Numbered from the stretch's first letter, positions 35,001 through 44,730 are shown. The stretch is 64,000 nucleotides of DNA from Tumebacillus avium (GCF_002162355.1 NZ_CP021434.1:404501-468500), one strand, 5' to 3'. The notes: generated from the sequence alone by a model not told the origin. Numbers and translations are program-made.

Positions 35001-38000
35001 AGCGGGTCGGTCTGCTCAAGCACGTTGCCCATCGCATCATAGCGGTAGGATGTCACTTTTTCCAACGCATCGGTCACTTGGGCCAGACGTCCGGACGCGT
35101 CATAGCCGTAGCGTGTTTTCGCACCGTTGGCGTCGGTGGTTTCGACAGCTTGGCCTGCTGCGTCGTATGCGGTCGCCGTCGTATTCCCTTCACGGTCGGT
35201 GACGCTGACCAGACGGTTCAACTCGTCATAGGCGTAGCGGACCGAATCGCCTGCGTGGTCGATCTCTTGGATCAGGTTGTCCGCTTTGTCATAGACGTAG
35301 CGCGTTTTGGTTCCGCCGGTGTCGGTTTGCTCGATCAGGCGGTTCAAAGCGTCATACGCAAACGAAGTCTGACGCTTCATCACGTCGGTGACCCCGGTCA
35401 GGTTGTCGTTTTCGTCATACGCATAAGCTGTCGTTTGCGCCATCGGGTCGGTGACGGCGGTCAGACGGCCTGCTGCGTCGTAGGTGTAGCTCCACACATG
35501 ATCAAGCGCGTTGGTGCGCGTGAGCAGGTTGCCCGTTTTGTCGTAGGTCATGGTGGTATGGCCTTGGGGATCGGTCAGAGTGGTCAGCCGTCCCAGCTTG
35601 TCATACTCGTAGCTTGCCGTGTGGCCGCGCGGGTTGGTCTTTTCCAGCAAACGGCCTAATTCGTCATATTTGTACGCGGTCACGCCGTCTTCTGCGTCGC
35701 GGAAAGAGAGCAGTTCGCCCACTTTGTTGTACTCATAGCGGTTCGTCTTCCCGTTCGGCAGCTTTTCTTCCACATACAGCCCGAGCGGGTCGTAGCTGTA
35801 GGAAGTCACCGCACTGGACGGATCGGTAACGCTGATGACGCGGCCCAACGCATCATAGGCGTAAGCGGTCGCATGGTCGAGCGAATCGATCTCCTGCGTC
35901 AACTGGCCCAGCGCATCGTAACGGTACTGAGTCCTGCCAAGCGGCGTCTCCACCTGCGTCAGCCGCTGGTCAGCATCGTACGTGTACTGCGTGGCATGAC
36001 CGTTTTCATCGGTGACTTCGATCAGGTTGCCTGCAGCGTCATAGCGGTGCAGTTTCGAAATGCCTTCGTCGCGGATCACTTCCGCCGTGCGCGCTTCTAA
36101 ATCGTAGCGGAACAAGGTGCTGTGCCCGCGCGGATCGAGCAGTTCGGTCAGGCGGCCGGCCGGATCGTATTGAAACTGGTAGGTTCTGCCGAGCGCGTCG
36201 GTCTTGCTCGCCGGCAGCCCGGTCGGATGGTAGGTATAGGTGGTGGATTTCTCGTCCGGATCGATTTTTTCAACGACCCGGCCTGTTTTGTCATACTTGT
36301 ACCCTGTGACTCCGCCTGCAGGGTCGGTTTGGGCGATCAGACGCCCCGCCTCGTCATATTGGTAGGTGGTGACGAGCGTGCCGTTCTTTGCTTCCAGCAC
36401 GTTGCCCATCGCATCATACGCATACTCCGTGATGCGCTCCTCCGGGTCGGTGACGGTCAATACGCGCCCCAATACATCGTAGGTGTACGAAGTAATGCGC
36501 CCCTTCGGATCGGTGACCGAGGACAGGTGCTGCCATTCGTCATACGCGTACATGGTGATACCGCCGAGCGGGTCGGTTTTGGTCAGCACGTTGCCATACA
36601 CGTCGTACGTATAGGTGACGCTGCGCTCCAGCGCGTCGGTAACCTTTTCCACGTGGCCGGCTGCGTTGTACGCATATTGGGTCTTGTGCTGCCCCGGCGT
36701 GGTGACACTGATCACCCGCCCCATCGCGTCGCGTTCGTAGACGGTGGTGCCTGCTGCTGTCTTGACGCCGGTGACCAGCCCGTACACATCATACTGATAC
36801 TCAGCCGATGCGATGCCTTTGCCCGATTTCGATCTCAGGCGTCCTTGTTCCCAGCCGTACTGCACCTGCCGTCCGTCCGGGTAGGTGATCCTCGCGATAT
36901 TGCCCATCGCCGTGTAGGTGTAGGAGGTGACAAGGTTGCCCGGTGCGGTCATCTGATCGACCTGGCCCAAGGCGTTGTAACGATATTTCGTGCCCGCTCC
37001 CGCCTCGTCGATCGTCTCCATCAGGCGCCCTTTGTCATAGACAAACCGCGTCTCGCTGCCAAGCGGCCCGCGGACCTTCGACGGGTTGCGGCTGCCTCCG
37101 CTGTACTCCACGAGAACACTGCGTCCGCCCGGGTAGTCGACGCGGGTCAGGCGCATCGAGTTGTCGTACGTGTACCGGGTCATCTCGCCTTTGGCGTTGA
37201 CGACTTCGGACACTTTGGCGAACGGGTTGTTGTAGTCATACTGCATCCCGCGCCCCGAGGGGTCGGCGGTTCTCATCGTCACTTGCCAGAACGGGTCGAG
37301 CTCATGGCGGGTGACACGGTTTTTCGGATCGGTGACCGAGGTCAAAGTTCCCTTTTCGTTGTAGGTGTAGCGCCACTCCGCGCCGCCCGGTTCGACGACA
37401 CGGGTCGGCTTTTCAAAAACGGGGTGGTTCTCGATGCGCGTCACGCGGCCTAACGGGTCGGTGCGCAGCGTCACATCGCCTTGATAGGCAAAGCTGGTCG
37501 TACCTTTGTTCGTTTTGATGGCTGCGACTTTTCCTTCTGCGTTGAATGTCATCTGCACGCCTTTGGAGTCAACGGTCTGGCGGACTTTGCCTCCTTCGAC
37601 TGTGTAGACGAGCGTGTTGCCGTCCGCATCGGTGCGGGTGACTTTGTTGCTTTCATAGCGGTAGGAGTAGATCGTGCGCTCCAGACCGTCTTTGATCGCC
37701 GTCACTTTGCCGCCAGTGTACACGTAACCGGTCTTGACGCCGTTTTCGGAGCGCGAGATCATGCGGTGCTCGCCGTCATACGTCATTTGCAGCGTTGAGC
37801 CGTCCGGGCGGGTGATTCCGGTCAGATTGCCCGCTCCATCGTAGGAGTAACGATAGGTCAGCCCTCCGTTGTCGCTGACCGAAGTGACGAGCGGGCTGTT
37901 CCCCGTATAGCCAAAGGTCAGCTTGGGCGGCGTGTTGCCCTTGAAACTTTTCAGCCGTCCCTGCTCGTCATAATCGACCCACATCGTCAAGCCTGTGCGG

Positions 38001-38752
38001 TCCGCATAGCGCATCAGTTTGCCCGCTTTCGGAGACTGCCCGTCGCGCCACGGGGCTTTGTACCCGTAGAACGCGTAGGCGTACCCATTCTCCGGGTCCC
38101 AGATCAGGTAGTCGGTCGGGCCGCGGCGGCGCAGCTCTTTTTGGCTGTCCTCATCGGCGGGGGCATAACTGCCGAGGTGCAGCGGATAGTAGATTTTCGG
38201 ATCGTCGTCATAGCTTTCGACGAACTCGATATCCGGATTGGATTTGGTAAACTTGTAGTTCTCCCGCGTCCCGTTCCCATGCACATCGGCAATGGCAAAT
38301 TCATCGTACATCTGCAAATAGCGGTCTTGCGGAATCGACCACCCATGTCCGAAAATCGACCGGGTCCCGGCCAGTTGCGTCGAGTACGAGCGCTCAAGCG
38401 TCAGCGGCGGCCCGAATGTCGAATAGGCAAAATCGACCTCTTTCAAAATCAGCGCCCCGGTCGTCACATCAATCGGGTCGTCCGGCGCTGTCGGCTGCAT
38501 GTCTTCCGCTTCCGTGACCGGCGAGACGGCCAGATTTTCCATCGTCTGCCCAGGTCCTTGCAACCCGCGCTGCAATTGCGCAGCCGGGTCAAAATTCTGC
38601 CCGTTCCCAGGCAGCCATTCCAGCAGCGGATCCCACTCCGCAGCAGAAGCTGCCTGTGCATGCCTGTCGCCGCCCGGTACAAGCGGCGAAACGAGCACTG
38701 CGGCACTCAGGACAAGCGATGTCAGCTTGCGTACCCACTTCTTTTTACCCAT
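32036..38752 (-). CDS. Secreted Rhs/YD-repeat polymorphic toxin
   Basis: 2238 residues. A signal peptide (MGKKKWVRKL to about 38) is followed by a DUF6531-type domain (about 88-165: DPIDVTTGALILKEVDFAY), then more than 40 YD repeats (YDAxGR/NLxxxTDPxG) that build the Rhs shell. A Gly-Asn linker lies near 1524-1546, the Rhs core at about 1757-1925 (RYLYDGLALLNEY to NPLKYADPTGHIF), and a variable tip from about 2131. The tip, NLDTRKWYLKQEANIPNLIN to SVNKSLGLE, is helical and Lys/Asp-rich with no motif I can name. Family logic: the shell encases the tip, the core self-cleaves and the tip enters a neighbour cell. Three copies of the 3' half downstream make this the expression locus of a cassette array. 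Confidence 0.92.
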   Translation of the reverse strand: MGKKKWVRKLTSLVLSAAVLVSPLVPGGDRHAQAASAAEWDPLLEWLPGNGQNFDPAAQLQRGLQGPGQTMENLAVSPVTEAEDMQPTAPDDPIDVTTGALILKEVDFAYSTFGPPLTLERSYSTQLAGTRSIFGHGWSIPQDRYLQMYDEFAIADVHGNGTRENYKFTKSNPDIEFVESYDDDPKIYYPLHLGSYAPADEDSQKELRRRGPTDYLIWDPENGYAYAFYGYKAPWRDGQSPKAGKLMRYADRTGLTMWVDYDEQGRLKSFKGNTPPKLTFGYTGNSPLVTSVSDNGGLTYRYSYDGAGNLTGITRPDGSTLQMTYDGEHRMISRSENGVKTGYVYTGGKVTAIKDGLERTIYSYRYESNKVTRTDADGNTLVYTVEGGKVRQTVDSKGVQMTFNAEGKVAAIKTNKGTTSFAYQGDVTLRTDPLGRVTRIENHPVFEKPTRVVEPGGAEWRYTYNEKGTLTSVTDPKNRVTRHELDPFWQVTMRTADPSGRGMQYDYNNPFAKVSEVVNAKGEMTRYTYDNSMRLTRVDYPGGRSVLVEYSGGSRNPSKVRGPLGSETRFVYDKGRLMETIDEAGAGTKYRYNALGQVDQMTAPGNLVTSYTYTAMGNIARITYPDGRQVQYGWEQGRLRSKSGKGIASAEYQYDVYGLVTGVKTAAGTTVYERDAMGRVISVTTPGQHKTQYAYNAAGHVEKVTDALERSVTYTYDVYGNVLTKTDPLGGITMYAYDEWQHLSSVTDPKGRITSYTYDVLGRVLTVTDPEERITEYAYDAMGNVLEAKNGTLVTTYQYDEAGRLIAQTDPAGGVTGYKYDKTGRVVEKIDPDEKSTTYTYHPTGLPASKTDALGRTYQFQYDPAGRLTELLDPRGHSTLFRYDLEARTAEVIRDEGISKLHRYDAAGNLIEVTDENGHATQYTYDADQRLTQVETPLGRTQYRYDALGQLTQEIDSLDHATAYAYDALGRVISVTDPSSAVTSYSYDPLGLYVEEKLPNGKTNRYEYNKVGELLSFRDAEDGVTAYKYDELGRLLEKTNPRGHTASYEYDKLGRLTTLTDPQGHTTMTYDKTGNLLTRTNALDHVWSYTYDAAGRLTAVTDPMAQTTAYAYDENDNLTGVTDVMKRQTSFAYDALNRLIEQTDTGGTKTRYVYDKADNLIQEIDHAGDSVRYAYDELNRLVSVTDREGNTTATAYDAAGQAVETTDANGAKTRYGYDASGRLAQVTDALEKVTSYRYDAMGNVLEQTDPLGHTMSWTYDGLSRVTSEKDGLGNTTSFRYDGAGNLTTRIDAAGESTTYVYDERQLLTGINSPSGTASFAYDAIGRMTGASNRASEETFAYDKLGRITSVANPRLGKSISYAYDAIGNKTAITDSDGRTTSYTFNERDQIRTVTDPEGFVTNYEYNPFGQVQNIRGGDLTTTAYEYNKNAFVTNIHTTNANGVLESLSYTYDRLGNLLSQTEADGAVTNFAYDELSRLVEAVYPIEKIEAIRDTYYTPPLDKLTLSAAKGGNGNGNGGEVKTPGNGNGNGNGNGNGNGNGNGNGNGKGPQDKGPGKGNGHAYGKYKNRSNNTYEPETLQELGYPPNYVPEDPDFFLNPVERATYTYDAAGNRTTMTDDYGQVTYRYDAANRLIEADGETYSYDAKGNLTSRTTEHGPVNYAYNSDNQLTKVSYADQTYVQYDYDALGRKVYRQEQFYDLNGPGASMGGNNGAATGKDKNPNPGNGKGNAYGRDKNQGSEGTGGNGGVIKNYHLKQETTRYLYDGLALLNEYNGSDNELFAYYARGEQDQVISRKMFGFQGRKEQGYLGNLRDRGHQLFYHYDVTGNVTDLTDHTGSEVLKYRYDAFGGVFTQLWNPYNQVGLTGKTYDIKASLMDYSARWYSPANGRFTTQDTWPGYLDDPQSQNRYIYTVNNPLKYADPTGHIFCSIQIGDCDMSTEDPPPPASGGGSGGGGNPGDGGIFDPDDPDPIPDEELERIIREQIRQQRINDYASSSGSIPLESMSRTEKLTMFYMLTASGQYNRNLSMEDNMEATGIYLKGWLGNYDDRMIQQAIGRQMEANERQQYCQSGPGLRRQECQFYNGMQLMIGVQGMQASGAGNLSPRTYHPPDPTPIQPDAKTRVLKPAAQPVGGTLSNLDTRKWYLKQEANIPNLINKNAPLEQQARQAFELRNQYRTKARELMSDRDAAASLNKTDPNLTWEQIVQRQKDKGLTGDDIYKGIIESSQKSRKSVNKSLGLE
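34116..34181 (+). repeat. Hexanucleotide repeat in the rhs linker
   Basis: Eight CCATTG units followed by CCATTA, CCATTT and CCGTTG. On the coding strand these give a (GlyAsn)n linker. The unit is six bases, so slippage would change linker length without breaking the frame. Confidence 0.9.
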
Positions 38753-38807
38753 GCGTCTCCTGTCTCCCCTACAGACTATTTTCCCAGATCGAGAAGTTAA
38801 ATTTAGG

Positions 38808-38836
38808 ATAATAGTACTACTCTTTCGATAGGTAAA
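38808..38836 (-). promoter_or_regulatory. Candidate promoter of the rhs toxin gene
   Basis: TTTACC, 17-base spacer, TATTAT on the minus strand, about 55 bases before the start codon, in an AT-rich stretch. Confidence 0.45.
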
Positions 38837-38912
38837 TCGAATTACCTTTTGATAACAGTAGAATTTGATTATTTTCTATGGCATTTCCATTTTCCGAAAA
38901 TCCTTTAAGAGA

Positions 38913-38946
38913 TAAAAAAAAGAAACCGGAGCGGTCGCCCCGGTTC
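38913..38946 (-). terminator. Terminator of murC
   Basis: Minus-strand AACCGGGGC / GCTCCGGTT stem followed by eight T. Confidence 0.85.
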
Positions 38947-38964
38947 AATCATTCGATAATGGCA

Positions 38965-40329
38965 TTATGCATGTACGGAAATCAATTGTTCGCCAATCCC
39001 GCGAATGTCGCCTGCGCCCATCGTCAGCACGAGGCCGGCCTGCGCAGCGCGCTGTTTGCGGATCCATTCGGTGCCCTCGTCCAGCGTGTTGACCAGATGC
39101 ACCGTCTTGCCGCGCTCGGCGATCTTCTCGGCGAGCAGGTTGGTCAGCTCTTCCGCCCGGTCGCCCGCTTCGCGCGCCGACTGGTAGATCTTGACCAGCA
39201 TCACTTCGTCAGACAGCGTCAGCGCATCGGCAAACTCATCGAGAAACGCCATCGTCCGCGAAATGGTGTGCGGCTGGAACACGGTGAGCAGGTGATCGTT
39301 CGGGAACGAGCGTTTCACCGCTTTCAAGGTCGCTTCGATCTCGCTCGGGTGATGGGCGTAGTCATCGTACACTTCCAGCTGCCCGATGTGACCGAGGTAA
39401 TCAAAGCGGCGGTAGACCCCGCCAAACTCGGCAAACGACTCCTGCACCGTCGCAAACGGAATCTCGAGGATGCGCGACAAGGTGATCGCCGCCAGCACGT
39501 TCAGCACATTGTGCTCGCCGATCGCGCGGACTTTGACAACGCCTAGCTGCTGGCCCTGTTCCCAGGCCATAAAGCTCAACATCCCGCGCCGTTCCTTAAC
39601 ATCGGTCGCGTAGATGTCGTTTGTATGTTTCAAACCGAAATAGTGAACCTTACCTTTGGAGACCAGCTTGCGGCACAAGGCCTGGTCGCCCCACGTGATC
39701 AGAGCGCCATCTTGCGGCACTTTGTCCACGAAGGTCTGGAACGCTTCAAACACATCGTCGATGCCGGAAAAATAGTCCGGGTGGTCGAAATCGATGTTGT
39801 TGATAATCGCAATCTTTGGCGAATAGTTGTGGAAGCTGCGACGGTATTCGCACGCTTCCGCCACCATATGCCCGTAGCCGTAACGGCCGTTGGAGCCGAT
39901 GTTATAGTTCTTGCTGCCGATGATGGCCAGCGGATCGAGCTTGGAAAAAAGCAGCATGTTCGCGATCATCGAAGTGGTGGTCGTCTTTCCGTGCGTTCCG
40001 GAGACGGTGATCGCCGCTTCTGCGTGACCGTCCATCAGACGGCCGAGCATCTGCGGGTAGCTCAGCACTTCGATGCCGAGTTCCTTTGCTTTTTTGATCT
40101 CGATATGATCATCTCCGTATGCCGGAGAGTGGCAGACGATATCTGCATCTTGCACGTTTTTCTCAGACGGGCCGGTGACCTGCGTGATGCCAGCCTGGCG
40201 CAGCAGTTCATCCGTGAAAAAGACCGCGTCTGTGTCCGAACCGGTCACCTCGCAGCCCATGCGTGCGTACACCTGTGCGAGCGCACTGATCCCTGAGCCT
40301 TTGATTCCCACGAAGTGAATTTTCTGCAC
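38965..40329 (-). CDS. murC: UDP-N-acetylmuramate--L-alanine ligase
   Basis: 454-residue cytosolic Mur ligase adding L-Ala to UDP-MurNAc, the first peptide step of peptidoglycan synthesis. Seen are the N-terminal Rossmann motif HFVGIKGSGISALA, the ATP loop TVSGTHGKTTTTSMIA, the central NNIDFDHPDYF and the C-terminal DYAHHPSEI. I start at the GTG at 40329 with GGGAGG eight bases upstream; a 12-codon extension lacks a site. The N-terminal wording (GIKGSG rather than GIGGxGM) and overall layout also resemble the murein-recycling ligase Mpl, so MurC is likely but not certain. Confidence 0.8.
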   Translation of the reverse strand: MQKIHFVGIKGSGISALAQVYARMGCEVTGSDTDAVFFTDELLRQAGITQVTGPSEKNVQDADIVCHSPAYGDDHIEIKKAKELGIEVLSYPQMLGRLMDGHAEAAITVSGTHGKTTTTSMIANMLLFSKLDPLAIIGSKNYNIGSNGRYGYGHMVAEACEYRRSFHNYSPKIAIINNIDFDHPDYFSGIDDVFEAFQTFVDKVPQDGALITWGDQALCRKLVSKGKVHYFGLKHTNDIYATDVKERRGMLSFMAWEQGQQLGVVKVRAIGEHNVLNVLAAITLSRILEIPFATVQESFAEFGGVYRRFDYLGHIGQLEVYDDYAHHPSEIEATLKAVKRSFPNDHLLTVFQPHTISRTMAFLDEFADALTLSDEVMLVKIYQSAREAGDRAEELTNLLAEKIAERGKTVHLVNTLDEGTEWIRKQRAAQAGLVLTMGAGDIRGIGEQLISVHA

Positions 40330-40431
40330 TGGACGTACCTCCCATGATCCTCTCCCAAACGCCACGAGGGCAAAATGGGGACAACAGTCTTAGTATGGGC
40401 AAAACCAGCTCAAATTGCAATTGTAGATTTA

Positions 40432-41574
40432 TTACAATCCTGTTTCCGGAAGCTCCTGCAGCGGGAACAGAAAGCGGAATGTCACGCCTTCGCCCGTTTT
40501 GCTTTTTGTTTCCACCCGCGCATAGTGCTCGTGCATCGTGCGAAACACCATGGTCAGCCCCAAACCTACGCCGCCGTCTTTCAGCGAGAAGAACGGTGTG
40601 CCGAGCAGATGCAACAGCTCCTCCGGAATCCCTTCACCATTATCCTCCACCTCGACGACCAGCGTCCCGTCCTTGCGTTTGTGGCGCAGGATGATCGTCG
40701 GGTTCTCTGCGCCTTTCATCGCTTCCAGCGCATTTTTGATCACGTTGAAAAAGGCCTGCTTCAGCGTCTCTTCGCTGCCTTCGATCAGCACGTCTTCATC
40801 CTCAAATTCCATCACGATCTGTTTATCATACAAGTGATCGGCAAACAGCTCCGCCACCGAGGTCAGCACTTTGTGCAGCGAGACCGGGCGCTTCGGCGCC
40901 TGCGGTTTGTTCGGCTTGGCGACGTCGAGCATCGTGTTGATCGTCATGATCCCGCGGTCGAGCTCCTGCATCGCCAGAGTCAAAAAGTGGTGTGGCTGCG
41001 ACTCCATCAACAACTGCAGGAAGCCGCGCGTCGCCGTCAGCGGGTTGCGCACCTCATGTGCGACACCGGCTGCCATCTGGCCGATCGCCGCCAGCCGTTC
41101 CGTGTCGAGGCGGCGCTTCTGCTCGTTGAAATAGTTCTCCTTGATCGCCATGTAGTGCGTCATGTAATTTTGCATCGCCAGCTCACACTGGTTGTTTAGC
41201 GCTTCTGCCAGTTCGAGGCTCTCGCGGCAAGGGAGATTCTCCCGCTCTGCAAAATCAATAAAGTAGGTGACCAGTGTATGGCGGAACATCCGAAAACGTT
41301 CCACCGCTTCGTCGACCGGCACCCCTTGCGTCGCCCGTTTCGAAGAGCAGATTTTTGCCCATTCGGTCATGCTGGCAAGATTGTTTCCATGGAACGACTG
41401 AAAAACGATGTCCAGAAGCTCTTCCGCTTCCTGTCGCAACACCGTCTCATAAAACTTGTCATCCATATGATAGAAGAAATTCTGGTTGTCCTCATGGCGA
41501 TCATTCCACCAGCGGTAGGTAAATTCTTTGATCTGCAGCGCCATATGCGCACGGAACTTATCGATGGTCAACAT
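40432..41574 (-). CDS. Soluble orphan histidine kinase
   Basis: 380 residues without membrane segments. A helical N-terminal domain of about 160 residues (YRWWNDRHEDNQNFFYHMDD, then SMTEWAKICSSKRATQGVP) looks like the globin-fold RsbRD-type sensor found in some sporulation-linked kinases. Then come HisKA with AAGVAHEVRNPLTATRGFLQ and the ATPase with FNVIKNALEAM, DNGEGIP and GGVGLGLTMV. No partner regulator is adjacent, so it may feed the Spo0 phosphorelay; this is inference. Confidence 0.8.
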   Translation of the reverse strand: MLTIDKFRAHMALQIKEFTYRWWNDRHEDNQNFFYHMDDKFYETVLRQEAEELLDIVFQSFHGNNLASMTEWAKICSSKRATQGVPVDEAVERFRMFRHTLVTYFIDFAERENLPCRESLELAEALNNQCELAMQNYMTHYMAIKENYFNEQKRRLDTERLAAIGQMAAGVAHEVRNPLTATRGFLQLLMESQPHHFLTLAMQELDRGIMTINTMLDVAKPNKPQAPKRPVSLHKVLTSVAELFADHLYDKQIVMEFEDEDVLIEGSEETLKQAFFNVIKNALEAMKGAENPTIILRHKRKDGTLVVEVEDNGEGIPEELLHLLGTPFFSLKDGGVGLGLTMVFRTMHEHYARVETKSKTGEGVTFRFLFPLQELPETGL

Positions 41575-41691
41575 TGCGAGTTACTCCTTGTTGTTTCAGT
41601 CCGTCACCCGGCATGATTAGTTACTTTATAGTATAAACGATTTCGACAAATAATTGCGCTTTTCGACAAATTTCCCTCGGCATTACTAACA

Positions 41692-41720
41692 AAGGACACC
41701 CCTAAGGGTGCCCTTTTCCG
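41692..41720. terminator. Hairpin at the end of the CDF gene
   Basis: GGACACCC / GGGTGCCC stem next to short A and T runs; a moderately strong terminator on the minus strand. Confidence 0.55.
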
Positions 41721-42595
41721 GACGAATCATCCACCGGTTCCACATGAATGTGGACATATTCGATTTTTTCCTTATCGAACAAAAGCTGTTCAATCTGCTC
41801 GGTGATATCGTGGGACTCGCCAACGGTAAGCTCAGCATCGACACCGATCACCGCGTCGACATAGATGTTGCTGCCGTACGTGCGCGCTTTGATGTCGATG
41901 ATCGAACGCACCTGCGGCACGTCTAAGATCATGTCTTCCAACACTTTCAGATGCGCCTCGTCATACCCGTCGGTCAGCGCATGCGCCGCTTCCCGGAAGA
42001 TCTCATAGGCCGTTTTCAAAATGATCACCGCCACGAACAGCGCTGCGATCGGGTCGAGCCAGTGCAGCCCAAACTGGGCGCCCAAGATCCCGACAAAAGC
42101 GCCTAAGGACACATATGCGTCCGAGCGGTTATCCGCTGCGGCGGCCAGCACAGCCTGTGAATTGATGCGCTTGCCAAGGCGCTGGTTGTACTGCCCGACA
42201 AACAGCATCACCCCGGCCGAAAACAGCGCCACCCACATCGAAATCGGGTTCGGCACCGTGAAATTGCGATCCATCATGCTCTGAATGGCATCCCACAACA
42301 CATTGATGCCGACGCCCGCCATGATCAGCGCGGCGATAAACGTCGCCACCGTCTCGGCGCGGTAATGGCCGTATTTGTGATCTTCATCCGGCGGTTTGCG
42401 GGCGATGCGCAGACCGATCAGCACGGCGACTGAGGCCACGATGTCGGTCGAGTTGTTCAGCCCGTCTGCGAACAGGGCCTGCGAGTTGGCCACGTAGCCT
42501 ACAAACAGCTTGAGCGCGGAAAGTACCAGATAGGCGGCGATGCTGACCCAGGCCCCGCGCTCGCCTTGTTTCATCATCGCTTGTTTGTCATCCAT
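41702..42595 (-). CDS. Cation diffusion facilitator transporter
   Basis: 297 residues with about six membrane segments and a cytosolic C-terminal dimerisation domain (VRSIIDIKARTYGSNIYVD). Metal-site motifs are ADGLNNSTDIVAS in segment 2 and DNRSDAYVS in segment 5. CDF proteins expel Zn, Mn, Fe or Co in exchange for protons. I choose the ATG at 42595 (MDDKQAMMKQGERG) because GGGAG is eight bases upstream. A longer frame of 42 more codons reaches the neighbouring gene but has no membrane or metal features. Which metal is carried is not clear. Confidence 0.85.
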   Translation of the reverse strand: MDDKQAMMKQGERGAWVSIAAYLVLSALKLFVGYVANSQALFADGLNNSTDIVASVAVLIGLRIARKPPDEDHKYGHYRAETVATFIAALIMAGVGINVLWDAIQSMMDRNFTVPNPISMWVALFSAGVMLFVGQYNQRLGKRINSQAVLAAAADNRSDAYVSLGAFVGILGAQFGLHWLDPIAALFVAVIILKTAYEIFREAAHALTDGYDEAHLKVLEDMILDVPQVRSIIDIKARTYGSNIYVDAVIGVDAELTVGESHDITEQIEQLLFDKEKIEYVHIHVEPVDDSSGKGHP

Positions 42596-42717
42596 CGTCC
42601 CCGCTCCCATCTCATTTGACTCTGCATGTAAGATGGTACCCTCTGCACCCCGTTTTAGTCTACGGAAACGTTTTTGGACACGGGCAACAATGTCTTCATC
42701 CTCCCGCCCTTTTGCGC

Positions 42718-42984
42718 TCAATGGATGCCACCGCCCGTTAGGTCAGGCCCTCCGTCATGCTTGCCGACGCCGTCGCGCGACATTTTGTCACGCAGCTGTT
42801 CGACCATGTAGCGCCCGAGCATTTCATACAGCTCCTGGCGGTTCATATCGCTGATGATCTCCATCAGATGCTCTTTTTCCAGCTCTTCTAAGATGCCGGA
42901 GACGATGATCACCGCATCTTCCTCATCGCCGACCAACTGTTCCCGGTAGTGGTTGTAGAGATCGTTTACAAATTTCATCGTCAT
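42718..42984 (-). CDS. Small cytosolic protein, DUF6154-like
   Basis: 88 residues, acidic and helical: KFVNDLYNHYREQLVGDEED and MNRQELYEMLGRYMVEQLRD. It resembles small Bacillales proteins of the DUF6154 group, function unknown (recalled, not verified). Two ATGs six bases apart are possible starts; a GGGGGCGG run abuts the first, which slightly favours the second. Upstream of the CDF gene and probably co-transcribed. Confidence 0.6.
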   Translation of the reverse strand: MTMKFVNDLYNHYREQLVGDEEDAVIIVSGILEELEKEHLMEIISDMNRQELYEMLGRYMVEQLRDKMSRDGVGKHDGGPDLTGGGIH

Positions 42985-43130
42985 CCGCCCCCACGCTCCT
43001 TTTGCGAAAAGCTGTCTTGGGCTAGTGTCCCCGTTTTTCCTGCAAAAGATTTCTTACATATCTTTCTGTAGGTTTTTATAAAGATGCTGTAGTTTTCAGG
43101 CTAGTATGAATAGTGCCAGGGGGTGTCCTC

Positions 43131-43859
<729 letters not shown>

Positions 43860-43875
43860 GGGAGGTAATTTTGTC

Positions 43876-44712
43876 ATGAACAAATGGAAAAAGATCTTCT
43901 CCACGGTGCTTGTTTCGTCCCTGACCGCAGCGCTGCTCGTTGGCTGCGGCTCCGATTCGTCCGCTCCGAAAGACAACACCGGCGGCGACACGCCGGCCGC
44001 CTCGCAGACCCTGCAAGCGATCAAAGAGCGCGACAAGCTGGTCGCCGGCGTCAAATTCGACACCAACCTGTTTGGCCTGAAAGACCCGGCGACAGGCATT
44101 GTGGACGGTTTTGATATCGACATCGCCAAAGCGTTGGCGAAAAAGTTGACCGGCGATGAGAACAAGATTGAATTTAAAGAAGTCACCTCGTCGACGCGCA
44201 TTCCGATGCTGAACAAAGGCGACATCGACATCATCATCGCGACGATGACGATCACTGAGAAGCGCAAGGAAGAAGTCAACTTCTCCGACGTGTACTTCAA
44301 AGCCGGGCAATCGCTGCTGGTCAAGAAAGGCTCCGACATCACCGGCGTCGATGCGCTCGACGGCAAGACGGTGCTGGCTGTAAAAGGCGCCACTTCCGGC
44401 AAAAACGTCAAAGAAAAAGCGCCGGGCGTGAAAGTCCTCGAGTTCGCCAACTACGCCGAAGCGTTCACCGCGCTGAAATCGGGCAAAGGCGATGCGCTGA
44501 CCACCGACAACTCGATCCTGCTCGGCATGAGCGCGCAAGACCCCAACTACGTGCTGGCCGGCGATCCGTTCTCCGACGAGCCGTACGGCATCGCTTCCAA
44601 GAAGGGCGATGAAGAGTTCACCAAAACTTTGAACGACTTCCTCAAGGAACTGAAAGACTCCGGCGAATACAACAAGATCTACAAGAAGTGGTTCAAAGAA
44701 GATCCGAAGTAA
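43876..44712 (+). CDS. glnH: Glutamine-type ABC transporter substrate-binding lipoprotein
   Basis: 278 residues with a lipoprotein signal (MNKWKKIF, lipobox LLVGCG). The SBP_bac_3 domain starts at the ligand-gate VAGVKFDTNLFGLKDPATG and FDIDIAKALAKKL, with ligand contacts near STRIPMLNKGDIDII and the Arg/Asp region TITEKRKEEVNFSDVY. It captures the amino acid outside the cell and hands it to the GlnM/GlnP permeases. A hairpin after the gene probably makes it the most abundant product. Confidence 0.9.
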   Translation: MNKWKKIFSTVLVSSLTAALLVGCGSDSSAPKDNTGGDTPAASQTLQAIKERDKLVAGVKFDTNLFGLKDPATGIVDGFDIDIAKALAKKLTGDENKIEFKEVTSSTRIPMLNKGDIDIIIATMTITEKRKEEVNFSDVYFKAGQSLLVKKGSDITGVDALDGKTVLAVKGATSGKNVKEKAPGVKVLEFANYAEAFTALKSGKGDALTTDNSILLGMSAQDPNYVLAGDPFSDEPYGIASKKGDEEFTKTLNDFLKELKDSGEYNKIYKKWFKEDPK

Positions 44713-44730
44713 AAGTGATAGCAGCAAGGA

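Noticed and set aside
33890..37453. Very long plus-strand frames opposite the rhs gene
   Set aside because: They arise from the repeat structure and base composition of the YD repeats; the translations are low-complexity Val/Gly/Arg-rich with no start signals.
41702..42721. Longer start for the cation diffusion facilitator, overlapping the small upstream gene
   Set aside because: The extra 42 residues lack membrane or metal-site features, and a good ribosome site precedes the ATG at 42595.
43040..43080. Possible GlnL direct repeat upstream of glnQ (TTTCTTACATATC, TTTCTGTAGG)
   Set aside because: It differs too much from the TTTTGT-N4-TTTTGT site I recall for B. subtilis GlnL to be called.
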